41,900 nt of DNA. Source: an uncultured Ruminococcus sp. (GTDB lineage: Bacteria; Bacillota; Clostridia; Oscillospirales; Ruminococcaceae). The notes beneath the pieces were generated by a model. That model was given only the letters and a program-made list of their open reading frames with translations, did not search any database and was not told where the DNA came from. The position numbers and the translations under genes were made by a program. Shown one piece after another: positions 1-6,905 of this stretch; within the stretch, counting starts at the first letter, position 1; each line of letters begins with the position of its first letter. The stretch is taken from positions 1-41,900 of the forward strand of contig CAMWTO010000005.1 of NCBI GenBank assembly GCA_947177205.1, read 5' to 3'.

Positions 1-1
1 C

Positions 2-61
2 GGCAAAATTGAATTGTCCGACTCCATGACAATCCTCCGCAGACTCGTAGGTCTGGAATAA
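2..61 (+). CDS. C-terminal end of a dockerin-bearing protein (partial)
   Basis: Only the last 19 codons and the TAA stop lie in the window. They read GKIELSDSMTILRRLVGLE, which matches the second half of a type I dockerin calcium-binding repeat and closely resembles the dockerin of the GH74 protein at 20855-23509 (GKIELSDSMNVLKLLV). Dockerins plug secreted enzymes into cohesins of a cellulosome scaffold. The catalytic part lies outside the window, so its substrate cannot be stated. The gene is followed by an intrinsic terminator at 130-168. Confidence 0.8.
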   Translation, partial: GKIELSDSMTILRRLVGLE

Positions 62-129
62 TCCGGAATTTTAAAAAATTTCAAAATATTCTGAAAATTC
101 CTTAAATTTGATATACACCCCCTGAAAAT

Positions 130-168
130 CCCCCTGGATCTGGAACAGAATCCGGGGGAGATTTTTTT
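130..168 (+). terminator. Intrinsic terminator after the dockerin gene
   Basis: CCCCC-T-GGAT at 130-139 pairs with ATCCGGGGG at 150-158, leaving one bulged T, followed by a run of seven T from 162. It lies between the dockerin gene and the convergent sigG. Confidence 0.75.
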
Positions 169-188
169 ATCTTTCAAAAAATCTGCAA

Positions 189-962
189 TTAAATCGCATT
201 TTTGATTTTGGCAATTGCGTTTTTTTCCAGACGGGAAACCTGTGCTTGTGAAATCCCGATTTCACGGGCAACTTCCACTTGTGTGTGACCGTAGAAAAAG
301 CGGAGTGACAGAATATTTTTTTCCCGGTCTTCGAGCGCTTTCATGGCGTCCCGCATAGAAAACTGTGAAATCCAACTGTCAGCGCTCGTTTGGTCGCTGA
401 GCTGATCCATAACATAGAGTGTGTCTCCGGCATCAGAATAAATGGGATCATAGAGCGAAATCGGATCGCTGATACTTTCGAGTGCGATGACAATATCGGA
501 ACGTTTTTCGCCGATTTTTTCAGCAATTTCTTCAATTGTCGGTTCACGCTGTAGGGAATTGGTAAGCTGTTCCCTTGCTTGGATTGCCTTATAGGCGAGA
601 TCCCGGAGAGAGCGGCTGACTTTGATCTGATTGTAATCTCTTAAATACCGGCGCAGTTCTCCGGTAATCATGGGAACGCAGTAGGTGGAGAATTTCACTT
701 CTTTGGACAGGTCAAAATGATTGATCGCCTTAATCAATCCGACAACGCCGATTTGAAACAGATCATCCACATCTTCGCCACGACCGGCGAAACGCTGAAT
801 CACACTCAGGACAAGCCGAAGGTTCCCGGTGATGAGCTGATCCCGGATTTTTTTGCTTCCGGTTTCTTTGAATTCTTTCAGGAGACGCATTTTTTCTTCT
901 TCGCTCATTACTTTGAGTTCTGATGTGTTAATTCCTGAAATCACAACTTTATGATATGCCAT
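189..962 (-). CDS. sigG: RNA polymerase sporulation sigma factor SigG
   Basis: This 257-residue sigma-70 family protein is the late forespore sigma factor. The whole length aligns with Bacillus SigG from memory: region 2 carries NLRLVLSVIQRF and VDDLFQIG, followed by VKFSTYCVPMITGE; region 3 has IKVSRSLRDLAYKA; region 4 has the helix-turn-helix VAREIGISQAQVSRLEK. The ATG at 962 is preceded by AGGAAAGGAA at a normal distance. In most Clostridia and Bacillus sigG follows sigE on the same strand; here it is inverted and diverges from spoIIGA. A sigma-G-like promoter lies upstream at 997-1026, consistent with self-activation in the forespore. No anti-sigma factor gene is present nearby. Confidence 0.95.
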   Translation of the reverse strand: MAYHKVVISGINTSELKVMSEEEKMRLLKEFKETGSKKIRDQLITGNLRLVLSVIQRFAGRGEDVDDLFQIGVVGLIKAINHFDLSKEVKFSTYCVPMITGELRRYLRDYNQIKVSRSLRDLAYKAIQAREQLTNSLQREPTIEEIAEKIGEKRSDIVIALESISDPISLYDPIYSDAGDTLYVMDQLSDQTSADSWISQFSMRDAMKALEDREKNILSLRFFYGHTQVEVAREIGISQAQVSRLEKNAIAKIKNAI

Positions 963-996
963 ACAGAGCAGATTCCTTTCCTGTGAAATTTAATCA

Positions 997-1026
997 AATT
1001 ATGCACAGGAAAATTTTGTTTTATGC
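997..1026 (-). promoter_or_regulatory. Sigma-G-type promoter of sigG
   Basis: On the minus strand GCATA (1026-1022) is followed after exactly 18 bp by CATAATT (1003-997). The known sigma-G consensus is about GHATR-N18-CATWHTA, so only the last base deviates. A sigma-F reading (GYATA-N16-GGNNANAHTR) fits less well. The spacing to the sigG start suits autoregulation. Confidence 0.7.
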
Positions 1027-1085
1027 AAAGCCTGGATCTGGAAAATGCAGGAAATTTTTAAAATATTCCCACACAGCTCCCTGTT

Positions 1086-1120
1086 TCTGACAACATTCGA
1101 CAGGACGAGTATGGTATAAT
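1086..1120 (+). promoter_or_regulatory. Spo0A-dependent spoIIG promoter
   Basis: CTGACA (1087-1092) and TATAAT (1115-1120) are separated by 22 bp, the same unusual spacing known for the Bacillus subtilis spoIIG promoter, which sigma-A RNA polymerase uses only with phosphorylated Spo0A. A perfect 0A box in reverse orientation, TTCGACA (reverse complement of TGTCGAA), lies at 1096-1102, and a 5/7 match TCTGACA lies exactly 10 bp upstream at 1086-1092, as expected for tandem Spo0A sites one helical turn apart. Confidence 0.7.
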
Positions 1121-1189
1121 AGAGTATGTCTTAAAAATAATATTTTAAATTTTAAAATTATATTTTATCTTCTGAAAGCAGGTGTTGCC

Positions 1190-1978
1190 GTGCAGGTTGT
1201 TTATCTGGATGTTCTGCTGTTTTTTAATCTCTACATGAATTATCTGTTAATCAGCCTGACAGCGAGGATTGCCCACCGAAAGACGGGCTTTTTCCGGGCG
1301 TTCCTGGGGGCAGTCCTGGGAAGTTTAAGCTCACTTGTGTTTTTTCTTCCGGAACAGCCTGTCATTTTGTCCGGGATTTACAAAATTCTGACAGCAGTCC
1401 TGATTTGTCTGATTGCATTCGGAAAAAAACGGATCATCTGGAGTTGTGTTTGTTTCCTGGGGATGAGTTTCCTCACTGCCGGGATTTTGTTTGCAATTTC
1501 TTTAACGGACAGTCTGCGGACAATGCAGAATAATGCCTGTTATTATCTGGATATTTCGCTGTTTCAGTTAATTTTCCTGACGATTCTTGCTTATGGGATT
1601 CTGTCTGTGGTGCAGTATTTTCACGACCGGACACACAAGACAACCGATGTTTTCCGGATTCAAATTCGTTACCGGACACATACGGCAGAACTAGAGGGCT
1701 TTCCAGATACAGGAAATTCCCTTGTAGATTTCTACACGGGCAAGTACGTCATTATCTGTGACCGGGATTTGTTATATCAGAATCACATAAAGCCGGTGCA
1801 TAGTCATCCGATTCCGTACATGACCATATCCGGGAGCGGAATGCTGGAAGTTTTTCAGCCGGATGAAGTTTTAATCCGGGAAGAATGTGGCATTTCCAGA
1901 TCCGTAGATGCCTTGATCGGGATGAGTCCGCAGGCAGACCGGAAAGCAATATTTCATCCGAAACTATTAAATTATTAA
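1190..1978 (+). CDS. spoIIGA: Sporulation sigma-E factor-processing peptidase SpoIIGA
   Basis: SpoIIGA is the membrane aspartic protease in the sporulation septum that cuts the pro-peptide from pro-sigma-E after a signal from the forespore. The first 145 residues hold about five hydrophobic membrane segments. The cytosolic domain carries the aspartic protease motif FPDTGNSL with the presumed active residue Asp173, and the later GMSPQ segment is also typical. At 262 residues it is shorter than the roughly 309 of B. subtilis. Translation starts at GTG 1190, with GAAAGCAGG about 8 bases upstream. It lies 40 bp before sigE in the classic spoIIG order and shares the Spo0A-type promoter at 1086-1120. 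Confidence 0.92.
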   Translation: MQVVYLDVLLFFNLYMNYLLISLTARIAHRKTGFFRAFLGAVLGSLSSLVFFLPEQPVILSGIYKILTAVLICLIAFGKKRIIWSCVCFLGMSFLTAGILFAISLTDSLRTMQNNACYYLDISLFQLIFLTILAYGILSVVQYFHDRTHKTTDVFRIQIRYRTHTAELEGFPDTGNSLVDFYTGKYVIICDRDLLYQNHIKPVHSHPIPYMTISGSGMLEVFQPDEVLIREECGISRSVDALIGMSPQADRKAIFHPKLLNY

Positions 1979-2018
1979 TGATAATTTAATTTTAAATTTT
2001 TATGCAGGGGGCTGTATT

Positions 2019-2717
2019 ATGCAGATTTTTCAGAAATTTTTCGCATTTCTCCGGAAATTATTTCGACCGGAAGTCCATTACATCAGCGGTGCGGATACGT
2101 TGCCGCCGCCGCTTTCCAGGGAAGAAGAAGCCGCCGTGTTCGTTCGGCTTTCCGCTGGTGATCCCCAGGCAAGGGAAATGCTGATCGTTCATAATCTCCG
2201 GCTTGTGGTCTATATTGCGAAAAAATTCGAGAGTTCCGGTGTCTGCCTGGAAGATTTAATTTCTATCGGGACAATTGGACTGATTAAAGCCGTGGGGACG
2301 TTCTGCCCGGACAAGAACATCAAGCTTGCGACGTATGCATCCCGGTGCATTGAGAATGAAATTCTCATGTTTCTCCGGAAATCCGTCCAGTACAAAGGGG
2401 AAGTCTCAATTGATGAACCGTTGAATGTGGACTGGGACGGAAACGAGTTATTATTATCGGATGTTCTGGGAACGGATGATGATATTGTCAGTCGTGGGAT
2501 TGAATGGGAGGCAGAGCGGGAAATGCTTTATGCCGCTGTGAATTCTCTGCCGGCACGGGAACGGGAAATTATGGAATTACGGTTCGGGCTGAACGGACGC
2601 CGGGAATGCACACAGAAAGAAGTTGCGGAAAAAATCGGGATTTCGCAGTCTTACATTTCCAGACTAGAGAAAAAAATCATCCGGAAATTAAGGGTTGTCC
2701 TGGAAGAACAAGTATAA
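2019..2717 (+). CDS. sigE: RNA polymerase sporulation sigma factor SigE (pro-sigma-E)
   Basis: This 232-residue protein is the early mother-cell sigma factor. It aligns with Bacillus SigE over its length: [13 protein letters not shown] and [16 protein letters not shown] in region 2, the block [20 protein letters not shown], and the region 4 helix-turn-helix [17 protein letters not shown]. The N-terminal 25 or so residues (hydrophobic and basic, [15 protein letters not shown]) form the pro-sequence; SpoIIGA would cut near the VHYISGAD segment, which corresponds to the known processing region. The ATG at 2019 was chosen because of CAGGGGG about 9 bases upstream; the ATG at 2002 is in another frame. 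No terminator is visible before the tnpB element that follows. Confidence 0.95.
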   Translation: MQIFQKFFAFLRKLFRPEVHYISGADTLPPPLSREEEAAVFVRLSAGDPQAREMLIVHNLRLVVYIAKKFESSGVCLEDLISIGTIGLIKAVGTFCPDKNIKLATYASRCIENEILMFLRKSVQYKGEVSIDEPLNVDWDGNELLLSDVLGTDDDIVSRGIEWEAEREMLYAAVNSLPAREREIMELRFGLNGRRECTQKEVAEKIGISQSYISRLEKKIIRKLRVVLEEQV

Positions 2718-2782
2718 ACCAGCTACAAAGCAGAGCCGACAGTGCAGGCTTATACAGCAGAAGAAAAATACGCTTAAAATAT

Positions 2783-2826
2783 AGTCAACCTTAACCCACC
2801 GGCTTTAGACGGTGGGTTAAGGTTGA
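2783..2826. repeat. Left-end hairpin of the tnpB element
   Basis: GTCAACCTTAACCCACCG (2783-2800) is perfectly complementary to 2809-2826 around the 8-base loop GCTTTAGA. Subterminal hairpins like this are the recognition sites of Y1 transposases in IS605-group elements. Confidence 0.8.
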
Positions 2827-2900
2827 CAAGTCGTTGATAATCTGTTATAATTATAATATAAAATAGCATGAAAAATTATAAATAAAGGTGGTGACAGTCC

Positions 2901-3998
2901 ATGTTAAAAGCGTACAAATACAGAATATATCCAAATCGGGAACAGCAGATACAGATTGCAAAAACGTTTGGCTGCTGTCGTTTTGTATACAATCAGATAC
3001 TTGCCTATCGTAAAAATCAATATGAAACAGAAAAAATTTGTATGAATAAGACAGCCTGTAACAATTACTGCAATCAAGTATTAAAACCGCAGTATGAATG
3101 GCTAAGGGACGTAGATAAATTTGCTCTTACAAATGCCATTTACAATATGGACAATGCCTATCAGAAATTTTTCAGAGAAAACGCAGGTTATCCGAAATTC
3201 AAAAGCAGACATAACCACAGAAAGTCCTATACGACAAATTTTACAAACAATAATATAGAAATAGTCGGAAACAGTATCAAACTGCCGAAACTGAAAAAAG
3301 TAAAAGCAAAGATACATAGAAAATTTACAGGCATAATAAAATCTGCAACAATAAGTCAGACGCCAAGCGGAAAATATTATGTTTCTGTTCTGGTGGAAAC
3401 GGAACATATTGCACTTCCGCAGACTGATAAAAAAATAGGTATGGATTTAGGGATAAAAGATCTGTGTATCACATCAGACGGCAAAAAATATGAAAATCCG
3501 AAAACTTTGGGTAAATATGAGAAACGGCTTGCAAAAGCACAGCGAAAACTTGCACATAAAAAGAAACTAAGCAATAACAGAAATAAACAGAGAATAAAAG
3601 TTGCAAGACTTCATGAAAAAATAACAAATAGCAGAAAAGATTGTCTGCATAAGATTTCTCATGAAATGATTAGCGAAAACCAAGTGATCGTTTCTGAAAA
3701 TCTGCAGATCAGCAATATGATGAAAAATCATCATCTTGCGAAAAGTATAGCCGATGTATCATGGTACGAACTGACAAGACAGCTGGAATATAAGGCTTTA
3801 TGGAACAGCAGACAATATATAAAAGTAGGTACTTTCTTTGCAAGCAGTCAGATTTGTTCCTGTTGTGGTTATAAAAATCCTGAAACAAAAGATTTATCCG
3901 TCAGAGAATGGACTTGCCCACAATGCAGAATGCATCATGACAGAGATATGAATGCTGATGACAATATTTTGCAGGAAGGACTAAAACAAATAGCATAG
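2901..3998 (+). CDS. tnpB: RNA-guided endonuclease TnpB
   Basis: TnpB proteins are omega-RNA-guided DNA nucleases, ancestors of Cas12, that help IS605-group elements persist at their sites. This 365-residue protein has the N-terminal [10 protein letters not shown] signature and the split RuvC active site: Asp182 in MDLGIKD, Glu266 in SENLQ and Asp349 in [10 protein letters not shown] zinc ribbon is formed by Cys319, Cys322, Cys339 and Cys342. All catalytic residues are intact, so it is probably active. It is somewhat shorter than ISDra2 TnpB (about 408). The start at 2901 follows AAAGGTGGTGA. Codon use is A-rich and unlike the flanking genes. It sits directly downstream of sigE in the same orientation. 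Confidence 0.93.
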   Translation: MLKAYKYRIYPNREQQIQIAKTFGCCRFVYNQILAYRKNQYETEKICMNKTACNNYCNQVLKPQYEWLRDVDKFALTNAIYNMDNAYQKFFRENAGYPKFKSRHNHRKSYTTNFTNNNIEIVGNSIKLPKLKKVKAKIHRKFTGIIKSATISQTPSGKYYVSVLVETEHIALPQTDKKIGMDLGIKDLCITSDGKKYENPKTLGKYEKRLAKAQRKLAHKKKLSNNRNKQRIKVARLHEKITNSRKDCLHKISHEMISENQVIVSENLQISNMMKNHHLAKSIADVSWYELTRQLEYKALWNSRQYIKVGTFFASSQICSCCGYKNPETKDLSVREWTCPQCRMHHDRDMNADDNILQEGLKQIA

Positions 3999-4107
3999 TA
4001 AAAAACAAAATAGGGCAGGGACTGCCCGAATTTACGCCTGTGGAGATAGTAGGTTACGAGGTCGCAGAAGCAGGAAGTCCACTGGCTTTAGACGGTGGGT
4101 AGTTCAC
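3985..4107 (+). ncRNA. Probable omega RNA (reRNA) of TnpB
   Basis: In this group the guide RNA scaffold comes from the 3' end of tnpB and the right end of the element. Here the region holds a GGGCAG/CTGCCC hairpin (4013-4018 with 4022-4027) and the end hairpin CCACTG/CGGTGG (4079-4097), closing with GGGTAGTTCAC. The guide would be the flanking DNA from about 4108. Extent is inferred from family knowledge; no processing site is visible. Confidence 0.55.
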
Positions 4108-4108
4108 T

Positions 4109-4141
4109 AAAAAACAGCAAGGAGAGTGTTCTCTTTGCTGT
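4109..4141 (-). terminator. Intrinsic terminator of the DUF3592-like gene
   Basis: A 12-bp stem with one G-T pair (4114-4125 with 4130-4141) and a GTGT loop is followed on the minus strand by TTTTT (4113-4109). It ends transcripts from 4183-4548 and directly abuts the right end of the tnpB element. Confidence 0.75.
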
Positions 4142-4182
4142 CGTGATGTATATCTGAAAATGCAAATTAAAGTTTCTGTCTA

Positions 4183-4548
4183 TCATAATAAACTAACAAG
4201 ACCTGCTAAAGTAAAAATACAGCCAAAAAGTAGGGCAAGTCGGCTAATTGCACCATAATCATAATATCCCTGTACGACTTTTGTTATATTTTCAGGATTA
4301 TCTTTTTCAACGAAAACAGGAACTTTTACACCCTGTTTTTTTACACCAAGAGGAAAAGACTTGTAGCTGAAAGTATGAAAAAACTTTTCTTTTTTGTAAG
4401 TATATTCTATGGTAAGTTGGTCAGTATCAGGGTCAATCATTACCATTTTGCCCTGACACAGAGTTTGTCCATTAACGGTTATTCCAATACACCACCATAT
4501 TCTGAATGCGATAAAAGCGATTCCTACCAATAAAACTGTGATTGACAT
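4183..4548 (-). CDS. DUF3592-like small membrane protein
   Basis: The protein has 121 residues with one hydrophobic helix at each end (about 2-20 and 102-120) and a polar middle that is probably an extracytoplasmic beta domain. The middle carries segments such as YTYKKEKFFHTFSY and VPVFVEKDNPENI, a pattern seen in DUF3592 proteins, where a K-x-G-x-x-V-x-V-x-Y/F-x-x-x-x-P motif is usual. The family has no established function. A strong GGAGG lies 6 bases before the ATG. It stands alone on the minus strand, with its own terminator at 4109-4141 and convergent to the tnpB element. Confidence 0.65.
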   Translation of the reverse strand: MSITVLLVGIAFIAFRIWWCIGITVNGQTLCQGKMVMIDPDTDQLTIEYTYKKEKFFHTFSYKSFPLGVKKQGVKVPVFVEKDNPENITKVVQGYYDYGAISRLALLFGCIFTLAGLVSLL

Positions 4549-4667
4549 TATTTACCTCCGATATTATGATTAGCTATCTAATTTCATAGAAAGTGTCCAA
4601 TATTTGATTCTTGTATATCATTATACAGCATCATCCTCAAAAAGTCAAGCGTTTATTGGCGATTAAT

Positions 4668-4728
4668 CAGGGCGTAACCACATGAAATTTTGCACAAATT
4701 TTCAGTATTTTTTCATGCGGTTGCCCTG
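4668..4728. repeat. Long imperfect inverted repeat of unknown role
   Basis: CAGGGC-GT-AACC-A-CATGAAA (4668-4687) pairs with TTTCATG-C-GGTT-GCCCTG (4711-4728) around a 23-base AT-rich loop, giving 17 pairs. It lies in the spacer between divergent genes and lacks a T-tract, so it is not an ordinary terminator. It could be a small mobile-element remnant, a regulatory structure or an RNA. Confidence 0.55.
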
Positions 4729-4746
4729 GCAATCCTGAGAAATCTC

Positions 4747-4780
4747 TTGACAAATCCGGAATAATATGTTACATTATAAT
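4747..4780 (+). promoter_or_regulatory. Putative promoter of the 4836 lipoprotein gene
   Basis: A perfect TTGACA -35 (4747-4752) is followed by TACATT at 17 bp (4770-4775) and by a perfect TATAAT at 22 bp (4775-4780). Which -10 is used cannot be decided; a 22-bp spacer would call for an activator. Confidence 0.55.
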
Positions 4781-4808
4781 AAGCAGGATCACTTGAAAAA
4801 TCCTGCTT
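4781..4808 (+). promoter_or_regulatory. Hairpin in the 5' leader of the lipoprotein gene
   Basis: AAGCAGGAT (4781-4789) is perfectly complementary to ATCCTGCTT (4800-4808) with a 10-base loop, directly after the putative -10. It would form at the very 5' end of the transcript and could stabilise it or affect early elongation. There is no strong T-tract. Confidence 0.5.
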
Positions 4809-4835
4809 ATTATTTATAATATTGGAGTTCGGGGC

Positions 4836-5486
4836 ATGAAAAAATTAAATTTCAAATTAAAAAAATCCGGAATTTTCGCTTGTGCGCTGATGCTTGTGAT
4901 CTCACTGGGATGCACTGGCTGTACCAATCCGAAACAAGAAATAAACATGACAGAAGATGAATTGCCTTATGGCGCAACTATGCGCTCGGATAAGAATAGT
5001 TTTGCCGTTCCGGTGACGTATGACAGGCGTTTTGTCAAGGAAGAACAGATTGCCGTTGTGGCGGATTATTTTGCGGCAATCCAGAATCAGGATCAGGAAT
5101 TGTATTTAGCCAGCGCTCTGCCGCTTTACGCAGATTATCAGATTCAAGAAGTCTATTCTTATCAGGATGTCGGAGAACTTGTCGAAGGACTGCACGAGGG
5201 AATTGCCGGACAGACAGGAGAAGATTTTACATTCAGCATGATTCTTGTGAATTCTTTTTCGCAGGATACAACATTCGGCGGATTGGAAGCGATCCTGGAT
5301 TTATTAGATCATGTGGACGATCCAGACGCAGAGCCGGGAGAAAAATTCTCAGAACGGATGCAGGGCGCATGGGCATTGGAATTAGAATGGAATTTGCTCT
5401 ACAATCAGCATTCCAGCTCCGGCACGGTAGAGAGTCAATGGGTCTATCTATTTCAGGTAGATGACCAGTATTATTGCTGTATGTAA
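4836..5486 (+). CDS. Putative lipoprotein of unknown function
   Basis: The 216-residue protein has a basic N-terminus and a hydrophobic signal segment (residues 11-24) ending in LGCTGC, so lipidation is likely at Cys26 or Cys29; neither fits the canonical L-A-G-C perfectly. The mature part is acidic and mixed alpha/beta with no motif I recognise; segments such as VADYFAAIQNQDQELYLAS resemble NTF2-like folds often seen in Firmicute lipoproteins, but this is only an impression. It precedes rsmE by 38 bp and may be cotranscribed with it. The start follows GGAGTTCGGGGC. Confidence 0.6.
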   Translation: MKKLNFKLKKSGIFACALMLVISLGCTGCTNPKQEINMTEDELPYGATMRSDKNSFAVPVTYDRRFVKEEQIAVVADYFAAIQNQDQELYLASALPLYADYQIQEVYSYQDVGELVEGLHEGIAGQTGEDFTFSMILVNSFSQDTTFGGLEAILDLLDHVDDPDAEPGEKFSERMQGAWALELEWNLLYNQHSSSGTVESQWVYLFQVDDQYYCCM

Positions 5487-5524
5487 TTTAAAATTAAATA
5501 AAAAGTTTTTAAAGGTGAATTGTT

Positions 5525-6253
5525 ATGCCAAGATTTTTTATACAGCAGGCAGATCCGGAACAGATCGTACTCACCGGGGAGGATGCACGACATATCGGGT
5601 ATTCTCTTAGGATGCGTCCGGGCGAGATGCTCACAGTCTGTTCCGGTGGTTCAGATTATCACTGTGAGATTACGAAAATTACAGAATTCGAAGTATTTCT
5701 CCATCCTGTCCGGATTGTTCCCTGTGCGTCTGAACCGGATATTTTGGTGACGTTATATCAGGCAATCCCGAAACAGGATAAATTAGCAGAGATTATTCAG
5801 AAATCTGTGGAACTGGGTGTTTTCCGGATTGTCCCCGTCCTGACTTCAAGATGTGTTTCCAGACCATCCCAGACGGACTTTGAAAAAAAACGCCAGAGAC
5901 TGCAAAAAATTGCACTCTCTGCGGCAAAGCAGTCCGGCAGAGGGATCATCCCCCAAGTTGGCTCACTGCTGACGTGGAAAGACATGCTCCGGGATTGTGA
6001 AACACAGGATCTGAATCTAATGTTATATGAACAGCCCGGCGGGATGTCATTCCGGGATGCTTTGGGACATCCGGAATCCGGCGCTAGAATTTCCCTGTTT
6101 GTCGGAAGCGAGGGCGGTATTTCTCCGGAAGAATCCGAGGCAGCCATTTGTGCAGGATTCCGTACGATATGGCTCGGCAGCCGGATTCTCCGCTGTGAAA
6201 CAGCTCCGACGGCGGCGCTGTCCATCCTGATGCATCTGACAGGAAACATGTAA
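5525..6253 (+). CDS. rsmE: 16S rRNA (uracil1498-N3)-methyltransferase RsmE
   Basis: RsmE is a SPOUT-family methyltransferase that uses SAM to methylate U1498 in the decoding region of 16S rRNA. The 242-residue protein has the N-terminal PUA-like segment (MPRFFIQ, followed by GEDARHIGYSLRMRPGE) and the C-terminal knotted domain with VGSEGGISPEE near residue 193 and LGSRILRCETA near residue 218; these correspond to the usual GPEGG and LGxRILRTETA motifs. Length is normal for the family. The ATG at 5525 follows AAAGGTG. In many Firmicutes it sits beside prmA, which is absent here. Confidence 0.93.
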   Translation: MPRFFIQQADPEQIVLTGEDARHIGYSLRMRPGEMLTVCSGGSDYHCEITKITEFEVFLHPVRIVPCASEPDILVTLYQAIPKQDKLAEIIQKSVELGVFRIVPVLTSRCVSRPSQTDFEKKRQRLQKIALSAAKQSGRGIIPQVGSLLTWKDMLRDCETQDLNLMLYEQPGGMSFRDALGHPESGARISLFVGSEGGISPEESEAAICAGFRTIWLGSRILRCETAPTAALSILMHLTGNM

Positions 6254-6319
6254 TTTAAAATTATTAAAAATTATTTATCATAAATTATGTGAAATTTTTC
6301 TGAAATTTCTGAATTACTA

Positions 6320-6348
6320 TTGAATTTTTTCTCAGACTATGCTATAAT
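6320..6348 (+). promoter_or_regulatory. Sigma-A promoter of the acidic membrane protein gene
   Basis: TTGAAT (6320-6325), 17 bp, TATAAT (6343-6348). Confidence 0.7.
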
Positions 6349-6422
6349 AAACTTGCAGAGAACCGCAGATGCTCTGCTGTTGTGGATTATTTTATCAATT
6401 CTGCGGAGAAAGAGGAGTTCCT

Positions 6423-6821
6423 ATGAAAAATTTAAAACTCATCGGCATTATTGTTACCACCGCTGTTGCCACAGCCACAGCCGTTCTGCTTGTATTGCAG
6501 AGAAGCCGCAGAAAGAACAGAATGCGGTTTGACAGCAGTGATTTTGATGATGATGATTTTCTGAATGATGTTTATAACTGCAATCCGGATGACCTTGATG
6601 TAGAATTTCCGGAGTCCGAGTCTGAATCCGAAGAAGAACCGGAAGACGCACTTGACGAGATGGCAGAAACAGCGGATGAAGTTGTGGAAGAAGTCAAAGA
6701 TATCATCTCTGAAACAGCCGAAAAGGCAGCGGATGCCATTGACGAACTGCTCCACGATGCAGACACCGCACTAGATGCAGAGCCGGAAACGGACGCAGAA
6801 GCGAAATCAGATTTTGCGTAA
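6423..6821 (+). CDS. Single-pass membrane protein with acidic tail
   Basis: The protein has 132 residues from the ATG at 6423, chosen because AGAGGAG lies a few bases upstream; an in-frame ATG at 6369 would add 18 residues but has no ribosome binding site. The N-terminus is a membrane helix (about 5-24, LIGIIVTTAVATATAVLLVL) followed by a basic stop-transfer patch RSRRKNR. The remaining 100 residues are strongly acidic, rich in Asp, Glu and Ala, and predicted helical (repeated TADEVVEEV, TAEKAADAID patterns). The arrangement suggests a tail facing the cytoplasm, perhaps as a spacer or electrostatic partner. I do not recognise a family. The gene is monocistronic, with its own promoter and terminator. 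Confidence 0.65.
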   Translation: MKNLKLIGIIVTTAVATATAVLLVLQRSRRKNRMRFDSSDFDDDDFLNDVYNCNPDDLDVEFPESESESEEEPEDALDEMAETADEVVEEVKDIISETAEKAADAIDELLHDADTALDAEPETDAEAKSDFA

Positions 6822-6850
6822 AAAATAATAATTTAATAAATTAAAAAAAT

Positions 6851-6899
6851 CCCTGACAGCCGTTGCATTTTTTTGCAGTCTGTCAGGGTTGATTTTTTT
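6851..6899. terminator. Bidirectional intrinsic terminator
   Basis: CCCTGACAG (6851-6859) pairs perfectly with CTGTCAGGG (6880-6888). T-runs follow on the plus strand (6893-6899) and A-runs precede it (6844-6849), so it serves both the 6423 gene and the convergent MIF-like gene. Confidence 0.85.
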
Positions 6900-6905
6900 A
6901 TGAAA

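Larger units (their letters stand above)
2783..4107 (+). mobile_element. tnpB-only IS200/IS605-group element (IS1341-like)
   Basis: The element consists of a left-end hairpin (2783-2826), tnpB, and a structured right end closing near GTTCAC at 4102-4107. Both ends share the identical 17-base stretch GGCTTTAGACGGTGGGT (2800-2816 and 4084-4100). There is no tnpA Y1 transposase, so it must be mobilised in trans or be domesticated. Its A-rich codon use differs from the neighbouring CCGG-rich genes, which suggests transfer. Exact ends are uncertain by a few bases, because IS605 elements make no target duplication. Confidence 0.75.
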
